Positions 55,003 through 64,000 of a stretch of DNA of 64,000 nucleotides are shown piece by piece. Source of the stretch: Dyella jiangningensis. GTDB taxonomy: Bacteria > Pseudomonadota > Gammaproteobacteria > Xanthomonadales > Rhodanobacteraceae. Position 1 is the stretch's first letter. Every line of letters begins with the position of its first letter. The position numbers and the translations under genes are program-made. The notes below the pieces were generated by a model. The model had not been told where the DNA came from. It ran no database searches and saw only the letters and a program-made list of their open reading frames with translations. The stretch is taken from positions 2,108,001-2,172,000 of the forward strand of contig CP007444.1 of assembly GCA_000632805.1 (NCBI GenBank), written 5' to 3'.

Positions 55003-56331
55003 CTAACCGCGCACCGGTTCGGTAACCACCGGCGAAGGGAACCGCGGAGCCAGGAAACCGTAGATCAGGATGGTGAGCGCCAGGACGATGGTGCCGCCCA
55101 GCACGGCCTCCATGCCCGAGGCATAGATGGCGTAAGTGCTGTAGAGCATCGCCACGGTCGCCACGAACGTGTTGAGCTTGTAGGTGTTCTCGGCCACCCC
55201 TGCCCTGCGCATCATCACCATCAAGGCCGAGAGCGCGATGATGTAGGGGATGACGTTGGTCACCACCGCAAGGTTGACCAGCACCGCGAACTGCTCTCCA
55301 AGGCTGGGTGATGCGGTGGAGAAGGCCAACAAGGTCTGCACCACGCCCATGACGATCATGCCGATCACCGGCGCCGTCATCTTGTTGACCTTGGAAAAGA
55401 AGCGCGGGAACAGGCGGTCGTCCGCCGCCGTCTTCGCCGTCTGCGCAATGGTGAACTGCCAGCCGAGCAGTGAACCCAGGCAAGCGAGGATGGCCAGCGC
55501 GCGAATCACCGAACCCACGGCCGGGCTGAACATCTGCGAATAGGCCAGCGCGAACGGGCCGGTGGATTCGGCCAGTTCCTTGTTCGGCACGATGCCCTGG
55601 ATCACGGTGGTGGACAGCACATAGATCACCGCCGCGCCGAGCGTGCCGAGCATGCAGGCCATGGGTACGTCGCGCTTGGGGTTCTCCACGGCATCGGAGT
55701 TCTGTGCCGCCGACTCCATGCCGAGGAAGGCCCACAGCGTAAGCGCGATGCTCGAATCCATGCCCTTCATCAGGCTCATGCCCTGGGGATTCCAGGCTTC
55801 GGCAAAAGTGGAACTCTTGAACCAGAACCAGCCGATGAGCGACAGGCCCGCCACGGGCACGATCACGCCCCACACGGTAATGGCGCCGATGCGGCCGGTG
55901 ATGCGTGGCCCGCCAAAGTTGGCGACGGTGGTGATCCAGATGAGCAGGATCACGCCGATGCAGGTGGACATCGGCGAGGACGACAGCCAGGGGAAGAATG
56001 CGGCGAGGTAGCCCACCGCCGAAATCGCGATGGCGACGTTACCGATCGCCAGCGAGAGGAAATACAGGAAGAACGTGAGGAAGTAGCCGCCCTTGCCGTA
56101 TGCATCCTCGGCATAGGCCGCCATGCCGCCTGCTCGCTGATTGAGCAGGCCGGCCTGTGCAAAGCCGTAGGCGATAGCCATCGACCCCAGCGCCGTCACG
56201 ATCCACGAAAGGAGCGATATCGCGCCGACCTTTGCCATATTTGCTGGCAGCATGATGATGCCCGAACCCATCATGTTGACCGCCACCAACACAGTCAACT
56301 GCATCATGCTCATCTTCTTCGTGCCGTCCAT
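55003..56331 (-). CDS. PotE-like putrescine/ornithine-type antiporter
   Basis: A 442-residue APC-family antiporter with about 12 hydrophobic segments. It begins QLTVLVAVNMMGSGIIMLPANMAKVG and has SLMKGMDSSIALTLWAFLGMESAAQNSDAVENPKRDVP, typical of the PotE/CadB/AdiC group. It is similar to, but distinct from, the antiporter at 37,051. The start at 56,331 follows CTGGAGG; the longer upstream frame lacks a binding site. It is followed by the amino-acid-binding protein gene, and the nearest decarboxylases are about 12 kb away. Upstream dyads (56,519-56,553) may control it. Confidence 0.87.
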   Translation of the reverse strand: MDGTKKMSMMQLTVLVAVNMMGSGIIMLPANMAKVGAISLLSWIVTALGSMAIAYGFAQAGLLNQRAGGMAAYAEDAYGKGGYFLTFFLYFLSLAIGNVAIAISAVGYLAAFFPWLSSSPMSTCIGVILLIWITTVANFGGPRITGRIGAITVWGVIVPVAGLSLIGWFWFKSSTFAEAWNPQGMSLMKGMDSSIALTLWAFLGMESAAQNSDAVENPKRDVPMACMLGTLGAAVIYVLSTTVIQGIVPNKELAESTGPFALAYSQMFSPAVGSVIRALAILACLGSLLGWQFTIAQTAKTAADDRLFPRFFSKVNKMTAPVIGMIVMGVVQTLLAFSTASPSLGEQFAVLVNLAVVTNVIPYIIALSALMVMMRRAGVAENTYKLNTFVATVAMLYSTYAIYASGMEAVLGGTIVLALTILIYGFLAPRFPSPVVTEPVRG

Positions 56332-56813
56332 CAGTGCCTCCAGTGCGTAGATCCGGAGCCTGAGCGGATGGCAGCGCATGCATGCGCGACCAGCCGACCA
56401 AACGACTGACACTCATCATCGAGAAAACCTGCAGCCCCCAACTCCAACGGGTATTGCACCCGTGGCAAAGAATGGTCGCGAACGGATCAAGGTGACGTGA
56501 ACCGTTTTTGCCGAAAATACCGAAAAATTTCGGTGTTGCCCACGTGTAACACCCTTTTCTTATCGCTTGTTTTCGACCGCTGTTTTTCAGGCATTTTTCT
56601 TGATGGTGGAGCAAAACGCTCGCGTGAAATGTACTTAAGTAATCGCCACGCGAAGGGTGTCGACGGCACCGATTCCGTCACCCTCGGCCCTGTTTTCATC
56701 CCCTGGAAGCGAATCGCGGTTTAGACGCCCATTTGACGAACGAAGAGGAATCTTGGCGTCGCGAGGTCGCGGAGACGGCGCAACGCCGCCACGAGGAAAT
56801 CGACGATTGCCAC
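56332..56813. other. intergenic region upstream of PotE-like gene with dyads
   Basis: No gene is supported in these 482 bases. An AT-rich stretch carries ACCGAAA-AA-TTTCGGT (56,519-56,534), overlapping a second inverted repeat GGTGTT...AACACC (56,532-56,553), and T-rich runs near 56,582-56,600. These are promoter or operator candidates for the minus-strand antiporter gene. Confidence 0.45.
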
Positions 56814-57251
56814 TCAGCGACAGATGAGCACGGGAACGTCGGTGCTCACCAGCAACTTGCTGGCCTGGCTTCCCAGTCGAAGCCTGTCCAGGCCGGTTCT
56901 TCCGTGCGATCCCATCACGATGAGGTCGCACTGCTGCCTGCGGGCGGCAGCCATGATGGCCATGTATGGTCGCATGTCGAATTCGTACGCGCTGTGGCAT
57001 TCCACGTTCGCCGCCTCGGCACGCCGGCGCACCTCATCGAGATAGGAGGTTGCCTTGCGCGTGATCTTCAGGGTGCGCTCGTCCTCGGGCAGCACGAGCA
57101 TGTCGGAAAGGTGCTGGACGCCGGGCGGCGGCTTGATGACGTGGAGCGCAAACACGCTGGCGCCATGCTTGACGGCAATGCTGATTCCCATGTCGACAGC
57201 TCGCAGCGAGAGCTCTGAGCCATCCGTGGGCAGCAAGATATGCTTGAACAT
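56814..57251 (-). CDS. universal stress protein, UspA family
   Basis: A 145-residue cytosolic UspA-type protein beginning FKHILLPTDGSELS. It has the ATP-binding-type signature G-2x-G-9x-G-S (GSHGRTGLDRLRLGS) followed by KLLVSTDVPVLI. Such proteins help cells endure acid, oxidative or energy stress, mostly through ill-defined ways. ATG 57,251 is used, with GGTGAG as the binding site; a GTG three codons earlier is also possible. It is upstream of the antiporter gene on the same strand, but separated by about 480 bases. Confidence 0.88.
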   Translation of the reverse strand: MFKHILLPTDGSELSLRAVDMGISIAVKHGASVFALHVIKPPPGVQHLSDMLVLPEDERTLKITRKATSYLDEVRRRAEAANVECHSAYEFDMRPYMAIMAAARRQQCDLIVMGSHGRTGLDRLRLGSQASKLLVSTDVPVLICR

Positions 57252-57537
57252 GTCGCTCACCGTAGGTCAGCAAGACATCGGTCCCCAGGAACCCGCCTGC
57301 CCGTCATGGGAGGTCGTGCCACCGCTCGTACGGCCACCAGGCAGAAGGTTGCGATTTGCGGCCTCGAACGGATCGCCCGCCCCTCGAAAACGGACGTTCT
57401 TGTAGCCGTACGCAGGATCATGCCAGTTCATTTGCGAAGACCATGCATGCGCCAACGCGCGGGCAGAGTGTTTCAGCATTGGCACATGCGATGGCGATTC
57501 GCTTGTGTCGGCGCACCCGAAATCCCGGCCACGCGAC

Positions 57538-60500
57538 TCAATGGAAATCCCTCGATCGACTGTCCAGCGCACCCAGGAAGGGACTGAAGTCGATCAGGCG
57601 ATGTGCGATGAGATGGCTGACACCATCCACCTGCTCCCAGCGCCCTTCCACCCCCATCAGGCGCGCTTCGAGATAGATGCGGCGCTGCCGTGAAGCCACA
57701 TGACTCCATACCACCACGTTGATGGGGCCGAATTCGTCCTCGAGCGTGATGAAGGTGACGCCGCTGGCCGTCTGTGGGCGCTGGCGCTGTGTGACAAGTC
57801 CTGCCGCGCGCACATGGCTGGCATGCGGCCGATGCTGTAGCGCACGTGAGTCCACGCAGCGTGCGGCTTGCAGCCGGGCGCGAATCTGGCGAATCGGATG
57901 CGGGCCAAGGCTAAGTCCAACGCGCGCATAGTCGGCCAGCGTGTTCTCTGCCTGCGTCGGCGGCGGCAGCGCAACCGCCTCTTCTTCAGGACTGGCATGT
58001 CCGAACAGAGGAAGCTGCGGCTCGATGCCTGCGATGGCCCAGCGCGCACGATGGCGATGACCGGCCAAACCACGCAAGGCGCCGGCTTCGGCCAGTGCCT
58101 CCTGATGGCGCGCATCGAGCCCAGCGCGAGCGCACAGGTCGGCTACATCGGCGAACATCATCCGCTCGCGCGCCGCGACCAGGCGAAGAGCGACGTCCTC
58201 GCGGCAGCCACGCACCTGGCGAATGCCCAGGCGTATCGCATAGCCGCCATGGGAAGTCGCATCAGGTTCAAGCAAGTTGTCCCAGTGGCTAAACCGAACA
58301 TCGACCGGCCGCACGCGCACCTGATGGCGCTGCGCATCCTGCACCAGCTGCGACGGCGCGTAGAAACCCATGGGCTGCGCATTCAGCAGGGCGCACAGGA
58401 AGGCGCCGGGATAGTGGCATTTCAGCCAGCTGCTCACATAGGCGATCTGCGCGAAGCTGGCTGCGTGGCTCTCGGGAAAACCGTAGGATCCGAAGCCCTT
58501 GATCTGCTCGAAGATGCGCTCGGCGAACTCACGTGTGTAGTTCTTCTTCAACATGCGGCCGATCAGCTTGTCGCGGTGTTTCTCGAGGCCGCCGTGCCGT
58601 TTCCACGCCGCCATGGCGCGACGAAGTTCGTCAGCCTCGCCACCCGTGTATTCCGCCGCCACCATGGCCAGCTTCATGACCTGCTCCTGGAACAGCGGCA
58701 CGCCGAGCGTGCGTTCGAACACGCTCCTGAGTTCCTCGGAGGGATAGGTCACCTCTTCCTCGCCACGCTTGCGCCGAAGATACGGATGCACCATGTCGCC
58801 CTGGATGGGGCCCGGACGCACGATCGCCACCTGGATCACCAGGTCGTAGAACTTGCTCGGCTTGTGCCGCGGCAGCATGGCCATCTGCGCGCGGCTTTCG
58901 ATCTGGAACACGCCGATGGTGTCGGCGTTCTGGATCATCTCGTAGGTCTTCGCGTCATCGGCTTCGTCCTCGCCGATCTTCGCCATGCTCAGGTCGCGAC
59001 CGTGATGCGAACGCAGCAGGTCCAGGCACTTGCGTACGCAGGTCAGCATGCCTAGAGCCAGGCAATCGACCTTGAGCAGGTTCATGATCTCCAGATCGTC
59101 CTTGTCCCACTGGATGATGGTGCGATCGGGCATGGCCGCATTTTCCACCGGCACCAGGCGCGACAAGGGCTGGTCGAAAATGACGAAGCCGCCCACGTGC
59201 TGGGACAGATGCCGGGGAAAATCGAGCAACTCGAAGGCGAGCCGGCAAATGCGCTGGATCAGCGGATTATCGGGATCAAGACCATGCTCGCGCAGGTTGT
59301 CTTCCAGCACATTCTCGCGATCCCATCCGAACACCTTGGCAAGCAGGTCGACCTGATCCATCGGCAGGCCAAGCGCACGGGCCACGTCGCGTACGGCGCT
59401 CTTGCCGCGGTAACTGATGACGGTGGCGGCCAGCGCGGCGCGCTCGCGCCCGTACTTGCGATAGATGTACTGGATGACTTCTTCGCGGCGCTCGTGTTCG
59501 AAATCGATGTCGATGTCAGGGGCTTCGTCGCGCTCGACGGAAATGAAGCGTTCCAGCAGCAATTCGTGCGTATCGGGATTGACCTCGGTGACACCCAGCG
59601 CATAACAGACCGCCGAATTGGCCGCCGACCCGCGTCCCTGACAGAGGATGCGTTGGCTGCGCGCGTAGTCCACGATGTCCTTGACGGTGAGAAAGAACGA
59701 CTCGTACTCGCGGAATCTGATCAGCGCCAGTTCGTCGTCGATCAACTTGCGCGCCTTCGGTGTTATCCCCTGCGGCCATCGCCAACGCACGCCTTCTTCC
59801 GTGAGGTGGCACAACCAGCTGAAGGCCGTGTGTCCTTCCGGCACCAGTTCGGCCGGGTAGCGATACTTCAATTCGGTGAGCTGGAAGGTGCAGCGCTCGG
59901 CAATGCGCACGCTTTCTTCCAATAACGAATGCGGATAGATCGCCGACAACGTCTCGCGCCTGCGCAGGTGCCGCTCGCCATTGGGAAACAAAAGCGCGCC
60001 CGCTTCGGCCACCGTGCAGCGATGGCGCGTGGCCGTGAGCACATCCTGCAAGGCGCGACGACGGCGCACATGCATGTGCACGTCGCCAGTCGCCACCCGC
60101 GGCATGCCCAGTGACTGGCCGAGTTCTTCCAGCGCCTGCAGACGCCGCGCATCATCCGGGCCGCGGTGAAGTTCCACGGCAATCCATGCACGCTCGCCAA
60201 ACAGTGAACGTATCCAGAGACCATCGTCGGGACGTGGTTCGATCGCGGGCACCCACAAGGCCAGCGTGCCAGGCAGGCCGTCGGCAAAATCCTCGCGCGT
60301 TACGCGATACGTGCCTTTCTCAGCCACGCGTCGACGCCCGCGCGTGATCAGCGCACACATCGATTGGTAACCCTCCAGGTTTTCGCACAGCAGCACGAGC
60401 TTCGGGCCATCCTCGATCTGGAACTCGGCGCCGACGATCAGCGCAATCCCGGTGTCCCGCGATGCTTCCAGGGCGCGCACGATGCCCGCCAGCGAACACT

Positions 60501-60624
60501 CGTCGGTGATCGCCAGCGCGCGGTAACCGCAATCCCTCGCCCGCTCGAACAATTCCTGTGCGCTCGACGCGCCGCGCTGAAAGGAGAAATTCGACAGGCA
60601 ATGCAGCTCGGCGTAGTCGATCAT
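57538..60624 (-). CDS. dnaE2: error-prone DNA polymerase III alpha subunit DnaE2 (ImuC)
   Basis: A 1,028-residue C-family polymerase that acts with ImuA/ImuB in translesion synthesis. It has the N-terminal PHP domain ([17 protein letters not shown]), the catalytic PDIDIDF motif at residues 369-375, the palm/fingers region ([29 protein letters not shown]) and a C-terminal OB fold ([18 protein letters not shown]). The length matches DnaE2 rather than the replicative alpha subunit. The start at 60,624 overlaps the ImuB stop (ATGA), so it is translationally coupled; longer frames would extend into ImuB. It is expected to be DNA-damage inducible through the operon promoter. Confidence 0.95.
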   Translation of the reverse strand: MIDYAELHCLSNFSFQRGASSAQELFERARDCGYRALAITDECSLAGIVRALEASRDTGIALIVGAEFQIEDGPKLVLLCENLEGYQSMCALITRGRRRVAEKGTYRVTREDFADGLPGTLALWVPAIEPRPDDGLWIRSLFGERAWIAVELHRGPDDARRLQALEELGQSLGMPRVATGDVHMHVRRRRALQDVLTATRHRCTVAEAGALLFPNGERHLRRRETLSAIYPHSLLEESVRIAERCTFQLTELKYRYPAELVPEGHTAFSWLCHLTEEGVRWRWPQGITPKARKLIDDELALIRFREYESFFLTVKDIVDYARSQRILCQGRGSAANSAVCYALGVTEVNPDTHELLLERFISVERDEAPDIDIDFEHERREEVIQYIYRKYGRERAALAATVISYRGKSAVRDVARALGLPMDQVDLLAKVFGWDRENVLEDNLREHGLDPDNPLIQRICRLAFELLDFPRHLSQHVGGFVIFDQPLSRLVPVENAAMPDRTIIQWDKDDLEIMNLLKVDCLALGMLTCVRKCLDLLRSHHGRDLSMAKIGEDEADDAKTYEMIQNADTIGVFQIESRAQMAMLPRHKPSKFYDLVIQVAIVRPGPIQGDMVHPYLRRKRGEEEVTYPSEELRSVFERTLGVPLFQEQVMKLAMVAAEYTGGEADELRRAMAAWKRHGGLEKHRDKLIGRMLKKNYTREFAERIFEQIKGFGSYGFPESHAASFAQIAYVSSWLKCHYPGAFLCALLNAQPMGFYAPSQLVQDAQRHQVRVRPVDVRFSHWDNLLEPDATSHGGYAIRLGIRQVRGCREDVALRLVAARERMMFADVADLCARAGLDARHQEALAEAGALRGLAGHRHRARWAIAGIEPQLPLFGHASPEEEAVALPPPTQAENTLADYARVGLSLGPHPIRQIRARLQAARCVDSRALQHRPHASHVRAAGLVTQRQRPQTASGVTFITLEDEFGPINVVVWSHVASRQRRIYLEARLMGVEGRWEQVDGVSHLIAHRLIDFSPFLGALDSRSRDFH

Positions 60625-62033
60625 GCGAACCACCCGTGCAGCATCCACGCACCCTGCTCGCCCGGCGCGCCATAGATCCAGGCATATTGGCCCTGCGCGG
60701 TGCGTGCCACGTAGTAATCGCGCCGGATCTCGCCACCATCCCACCAGCCGGTTTCAATGCGCTCCGGCCCGGCCAGCAGCTCCGGCGGCGGGCCACGCCA
60801 TGGACGCGGCACATCCAGCAGCCATGCCGGGCGCGGCAAGCCTTCGCGTCGCGGCACTTCTTTCGCGTAAGGCGCCGAGGTCTGTGCCCGCTCCGGTCGC
60901 GGATCGACCGTGCGCCGAAGATGCTGGATGGCCTGCTCGCCCAGGCGGGAGCGCAGTCGTTCGCGCAGTTGGTCCAGCGGCATCGCATTCGCGGGCCGCG
61001 CATCGAACAGGTCGCGGCCTGCCGGCACGAAAGGCGGCAGGTCGGGCGCGAGCAGCCGCATCGCCACCACCGGCTGAGGCAACTCCACGCGTTCCAGGCG
61101 ACCGCGTGCGCAATCGAACAGCAGCGAGGCTTCGCGTGCCGCGGTCAGCATGCCGATGCTCACGCATGTCGGCGGCGCATCGCGATGCTCCAGCAGCAAT
61201 TGGAAACGCTGCACGCCCCCATCGCGACCGGCGAGATAGGCGGACAGGTCGCCGGTCAGTCGACGCAGAGGGAACATCAATGCCTCGACGTGCTCGATCT
61301 CATGGGTCCATTCCATGCGCTGGTCGAACGTGTCCGGCGGACGATAGCTTTCCATTGGCGAGGGTTCGTCACCGAGCAGGCGGTCGATGTGCGCCACCAG
61401 CTCGCTGCCGAAGCGCCGTTGCAACCCTGCGCGCGGCAAGGCCAGCAGCTGCCCCAGCGTGCGGATGCCCATCGACTGCAGCGATGGCGCCACGCCATCG
61501 GGCAATCGTGCACGCGTGACATCCACGAACGACAACGCACCACGCAGCGTCGGCGCATCCATCACCGCCATGCCGTCTTCCCCGCCGGCCAGCACATAGG
61601 CGGCCTGAGGCGTCGGTGCCAGCGCGACGCGATGACGAAAACCCAGGCCGGCGAGGTCCTCGCGCAACAGCGACTCGAAACGCGGCCACGGACCGAACAG
61701 ATTGAGGCTGCGACTGACCTCCAGCACGACCGCATGCGGCAGCAGCCCTACGTCACCGCTATAGCGATACGCCCAGGCCGCGAGCAGTCGATGCCAATGC
61801 GTTTCGTCGCCCGCATCGTGCTCGATCATGGCGAAGGACGGCAGCAGCGCCTGCGCCGCGGTCAGCCGCTGCCCGCGATAGATGCCTGCTGCGCGCGCAG
61901 GAGCATTGGCTGCGTGCACGATGCGCCCTTGCGCCGGACCACTCACCAGCACCAGCGGCTCGTCCGACGGCGGACGGCGTCGGAGGACACCGTCCAGCGC
62001 CAGGTGCGGCAGCAAAATGCAGGCCCACAGCAT
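60621..62033 (-). CDS. imuB: ImuB, inactive Y-family polymerase homologue
   Basis: A 470-residue protein related to Y-family DNA polymerases. The N-terminus reads [13 protein letters not shown], without the acidic catalytic residue at the equivalent palm position, so it is expected to be inactive as a polymerase. ImuB instead links the mutasome through beta-clamp, DnaE2 and ImuA contacts; a clamp-binding peptide was not confirmed. The central palm/finger-like part ([24 protein letters not shown]) and C-terminal region ([12 protein letters not shown]) are typical. It sits between imuA (12-base gap) and dnaE2 (overlap). Confidence 0.92.
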   Translation of the reverse strand: MLWACILLPHLALDGVLRRRPPSDEPLVLVSGPAQGRIVHAANAPARAAGIYRGQRLTAAQALLPSFAMIEHDAGDETHWHRLLAAWAYRYSGDVGLLPHAVVLEVSRSLNLFGPWPRFESLLREDLAGLGFRHRVALAPTPQAAYVLAGGEDGMAVMDAPTLRGALSFVDVTRARLPDGVAPSLQSMGIRTLGQLLALPRAGLQRRFGSELVAHIDRLLGDEPSPMESYRPPDTFDQRMEWTHEIEHVEALMFPLRRLTGDLSAYLAGRDGGVQRFQLLLEHRDAPPTCVSIGMLTAAREASLLFDCARGRLERVELPQPVVAMRLLAPDLPPFVPAGRDLFDARPANAMPLDQLRERLRSRLGEQAIQHLRRTVDPRPERAQTSAPYAKEVPRREGLPRPAWLLDVPRPWRGPPPELLAGPERIETGWWDGGEIRRDYYVARTAQGQYAWIYGAPGEQGAWMLHGWFA

Positions 62034-62045
62034 GACGGCGCCCCG

Positions 62046-62669
62046 TCACGACCAACCGGCAGCCAGCGCGATGGCCTGCGTCGGCGGATTGCCGCCACGG
62101 CACTTGCGCACGTGCACGCGTGGCGACGGTTCGCTTTCCAGTTCCAGTCGCAGGGCAGCGGGTGAAGCGTGTGCAACGTGGCGGCGATCGCGAAACACGA
62201 AAGCCAGCGCCTTGCCCGTGTCGGCCGCCACCTGCAGGCGGCGCAGCGCGCGGTCGTCCGCCTGCTTCGGCCACGCCAGTACGGCCGCGCAACTGCCGGA
62301 ACGCAGGCATTGCTCGGCGGCCCACAGCACATCGCGATCGGTCGCCTGCACGACGTCCACCTGCGCCATCACCACGCCGCGCGACTCCCAGCCAGCCACG
62401 CAGGGCACATAGGGCGGCGCGATCACCATCACGTGGCGCTGGGCTTGCGTCATGCGCGCGAGCGTGGGCAACACCAGTTGCAGTTCGCCCACGCCGTCGG
62501 CGGGCAGAAGGATTTCGGTCATCGCATGCTCGGGCCAGCCGCCGGCAGGCAAGGCGGCATCCAGCATCGGCCAGCCGGTCGGCTCGCTGCTGTCCGGCAA
62601 GGGTGCCGAGCGGCCATGCCAGACCTGGCGGCTATGGAACAGCGAATCGAGTGCGACGACCTGGCCCAT
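62046..62669 (-). CDS. imuA: ImuA, RecA-like mutagenesis cassette protein
   Basis: A 207-residue RecA-related protein (SulA/ImuA type) with LPAGGWPEHAMTEIL, a RecA-core-like start, and MVIAPPYVPCVAGWESRGV. It lacks a clear Walker A motif at the usual place. ImuA aids ImuB and DnaE2 in error-prone repair after damage. It begins seven bases after the UmuD-like gene stop and ends 12 bases before imuB, so the four genes form one tight operon. The length is normal for Xanthomonadales members. Confidence 0.88.
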   Translation of the reverse strand: MGQVVALDSLFHSRQVWHGRSAPLPDSSEPTGWPMLDAALPAGGWPEHAMTEILLPADGVGELQLVLPTLARMTQAQRHVMVIAPPYVPCVAGWESRGVVMAQVDVVQATDRDVLWAAEQCLRSGSCAAVLAWPKQADDRALRRLQVAADTGKALAFVFRDRRHVAHASPAALRLELESEPSPRVHVRKCRGGNPPTQAIALAAGWS

Positions 62670-62676
62670 GGCCGTC

Positions 62677-63246
62677 TCAACGCAAGGTGCGCAGGCAGCG
62701 CGTGACCACGCCCCAGATGCTCAGCGTCTCGCCTTCGCGGAACACGATGGGCTTGAAGTGTGCGTTCTCGGGCAGCAGGGCGACGTGCCCGTCCACCTTG
62801 CCCAGCCGCTTGATGGTCAATTCGTTGTTGACCACCGCCACCACGATGTCGCCCTGGCGCGGCGCCAGGGCGCGATCGACCAGCACTTCGTCGCCATCGA
62901 AAATGCCGGCGCCGATCATCGACCAGCCGGACACGCGAATGATGAAGGTACTGGGCTCATGCCCGGGCAGGACGAGATGCTCATTGAGGTCGACCACTTC
63001 GTCGACATCGTCCTCTGCCAACGAGGGCACGCCGGCCGGCACCCGGCTGAGAAAGGCCGTCAGCGCCACCGTCGAAGGGGTCAGCGACACCGGCCGCGGC
63101 GCATCCAGCGAAGGCGGCTCGCGATAGGCATCCAAATAGGCCAGCACCGCCGGTACCTGGCTTTCAGGGACGCGGATGCGCTGGCTGGGCTCGCCCGCCG
63201 GGCGACCGGCGCCGGGGCGGCGTCCACCATGTTCGGCAGGAGGCAT
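62677..63246 (-). CDS. UmuD/LexA-type S24 autoprotease with unusual N-terminus
   Basis: The 189-residue protein ends in the S24 domain: self-cleavage site A71-G72 (VPAGVPSL), catalytic S109 (SGWSMIGAGI) and K146 (NELTIKRL); the Ser-Lys spacing of 37 residues equals that of UmuD. Instead of a LexA winged-helix domain, the N-terminus is basic and Gly/Arg-rich (GRRPGAGRPAGE), like an AT-hook. It heads the imuA-imuB-dnaE2 operon. It could be a UmuD-like polymerase factor or a small regulator of the cassette. A 29-base dyad lies immediately upstream of the start, so both transcriptional and translational control are plausible. Confidence 0.85.
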   Translation of the reverse strand: MPPAEHGGRRPGAGRPAGEPSQRIRVPESQVPAVLAYLDAYREPPSLDAPRPVSLTPSTVALTAFLSRVPAGVPSLAEDDVDEVVDLNEHLVLPGHEPSTFIIRVSGWSMIGAGIFDGDEVLVDRALAPRQGDIVVAVVNNELTIKRLGKVDGHVALLPENAHFKPIVFREGETLSIWGVVTRCLRTLR

Positions 63247-63553
63247 GGGTCATCTTGATTGCTGGGCCGGCAATCAAGATAGCACGACGGCGTTCTCATG
63301 GAGTGAGATACGACGCCCTGCTGCCGGGGCCGGCAGGCTCCCGGGCAAGCCCGACACCAGCGGCCGGATGAGGTGCGTCTGCAACCGATGAATGCACCAT
63401 CGGCGAAGTCGTCTCATCCGCATGCGGTACCGGCAAACCTGCGCAACGCCATGGCGCCCGCAAGCCCGCCTGGTACCGCCATCACCCACTCAAGGGGGAA
63501 CGATCATCGAGTCACCACTTCTCGAAACATTCTCGTTGCCCTGGCGACATGCC
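63247..63553. other. intergenic region upstream of the UmuD-like gene
   Basis: Besides the dyad at 63,252-63,280, there is a tight inverted repeat CTGCCGG-GG-CCGGCAG at 63,321-63,336. The open frames here overlap one another and show no domain. The region separates the mutagenesis operon from the CsbD-like gene. Confidence 0.5.
63252..63280. promoter_or_regulatory. 29-bp dyad at the head of the mutagenesis operon
   Basis: ATCTTGATTGC (63,252-63,262) and GCAATCAAGAT (63,270-63,280) are exact inverted repeats around TGGGCCG, starting six bases before the start codon of the UmuD-like gene and covering the likely ribosome binding site and -10 area. It does not match the E. coli SOS box (CTGT-N8-ACAG). 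It could be an operator or an RNA hairpin that hides the start. Confidence 0.6.
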
Positions 63554-63736
63554 TCAATGACTGTCGCGGTCGCGCTGGCGATCGTTTTCCTTGCCGATTT
63601 CCTTCTGAATTTTTCCAGCGTTCTTTTCGATATTACCCGCCGCTTCCTTGGCCGGCTGGCCGGTGACCTTTCCGATGCCCTCCTTGATGGCGCCCTTGAC
63701 CTCGTGCTTCGTACCTTCAGTGCGATTCTTGTCCAT
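63554..63736 (-). CDS. CsbD-family small stress protein
   Basis: A 60-residue hydrophilic protein beginning MDKNRTEGTKHEVKGAIKEG and continuing with GKVTGQPAKEAAGN, typical of the CsbD-like family found under general stress control in many bacteria. It is rich in Lys, Glu and Gly with no membrane segment. The start at 63,736 follows GCAGGAGAAGC; the frame continues 29 codons upstream but without a binding site. It is a single gene. Function is unknown beyond the association with stress. Confidence 0.9.
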   Translation of the reverse strand: MDKNRTEGTKHEVKGAIKEGIGKVTGQPAKEAAGNIEKNAGKIQKEIGKENDRQRDRDSH

Positions 63737-64000
63737 AAAGCTTCTCCTGCGTCGCGACATGCGACGCTGCCGTTCTAGGGTTCGAACCGTCCCTCCGCTG
63801 TGAAAACCACAACAAGGTCCCATGCATGAGTCGCGCTAGCCCGTCATGGGTGGGCGCCAAAAAAGGTGGCTTGGTGTCGCAATTCGGATGACACCATTTC
63901 GACGTCCGCTCGACCTGCGAAAGCGCCAGATGGAATGACACAGGCCGCGCGAGTGACGTCGACCGAGCGTGTTCGCAACGATCTCGACCCGATGATCCGG
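63737..64000. other. upstream region of CsbD-like gene, no gene seen
   Basis: Nothing coding is supported up to the window edge. The stretch near 63,860-63,905 includes an A-rich run and an AT-richer patch that may hold the CsbD promoter. Confidence 0.3.

Noticed and set aside
1-64000. CRISPR array, prophage, insertion sequence or tRNA
   Set aside because: No regularly spaced repeats, transposase or integrase motifs, or cloverleaf-like sequences were noticed by eye; a dedicated search was not possible.

Overview
The window looks like a chromosomal segment of a high-GC gammaproteobacterium of the order Xanthomonadales, most likely Rhodanobacteraceae (Luteibacter/Dyella-like). This is inferred from the large TonB-dependent receptors used for glycan uptake, the UmuD-like/imuA/imuB/dnaE2 cassette and the protein sequences; there is no rRNA or other marker to fix the genus. 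No tRNA, rRNA, insertion sequence, phage or CRISPR array was seen.

Region 1 (1-26,844) is a glycan-utilisation locus. Plus-strand genes are the end of a TPR sulfotransferase, a GH76 endo-alpha-mannanase, then a tight run of glucokinase, GH20 hexosaminidase, TonB receptor, APC-type permease, GH2 glycosidase, LacI-family regulator and a second sulfotransferase. After a minus-strand 3-methyladenine glycosylase and a second GH2 enzyme come a second TonB receptor, a GH92 alpha-mannosidase and a TetR regulator. Together the enzymes can plausibly cut an alpha-mannan or N-glycan type polymer outside or in the periplasm, import pieces through two outer-membrane receptors and feed hexose to glucokinase. 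Two promoters 19 kb apart share an identical 20-base block with a 14-base palindrome, and the glucokinase operon has a different 16-base palindrome.

Region 2 (26,857-36,971, minus strand) holds a branched acyl-CoA catabolic cluster (AtuA-like protein, acyl-CoA carboxyltransferase, acyl-CoA dehydrogenase, biotin carboxylase), then a secreted zinc-protease-like protein, an isochorismatase-family hydrolase and a mercuric-reductase-like flavoprotein.

Region 3 (37,051-48,049) looks like an acid-stress or polyamine island: a DcaP-like porin, two tandem pyridoxal-phosphate amino-acid decarboxylases, a decayed antiporter between them and an intact antiporter, all on the minus strand, diverging from an unrecognised outer-membrane barrel protein and a SulP transporter. 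A repeat-rich region lies between the two divergent units.

Region 4 (48,089-57,251, minus strand) is an RND efflux operon (adaptor, pump, outer-membrane factor), a lone amino-acid-binding protein, a PotE-like antiporter and a universal stress protein. Region 5 (57,538-64,000, minus strand) is the mutagenesis cassette (UmuD-like autoprotease, ImuA, ImuB, DnaE2) preceded by a CsbD-like stress protein.
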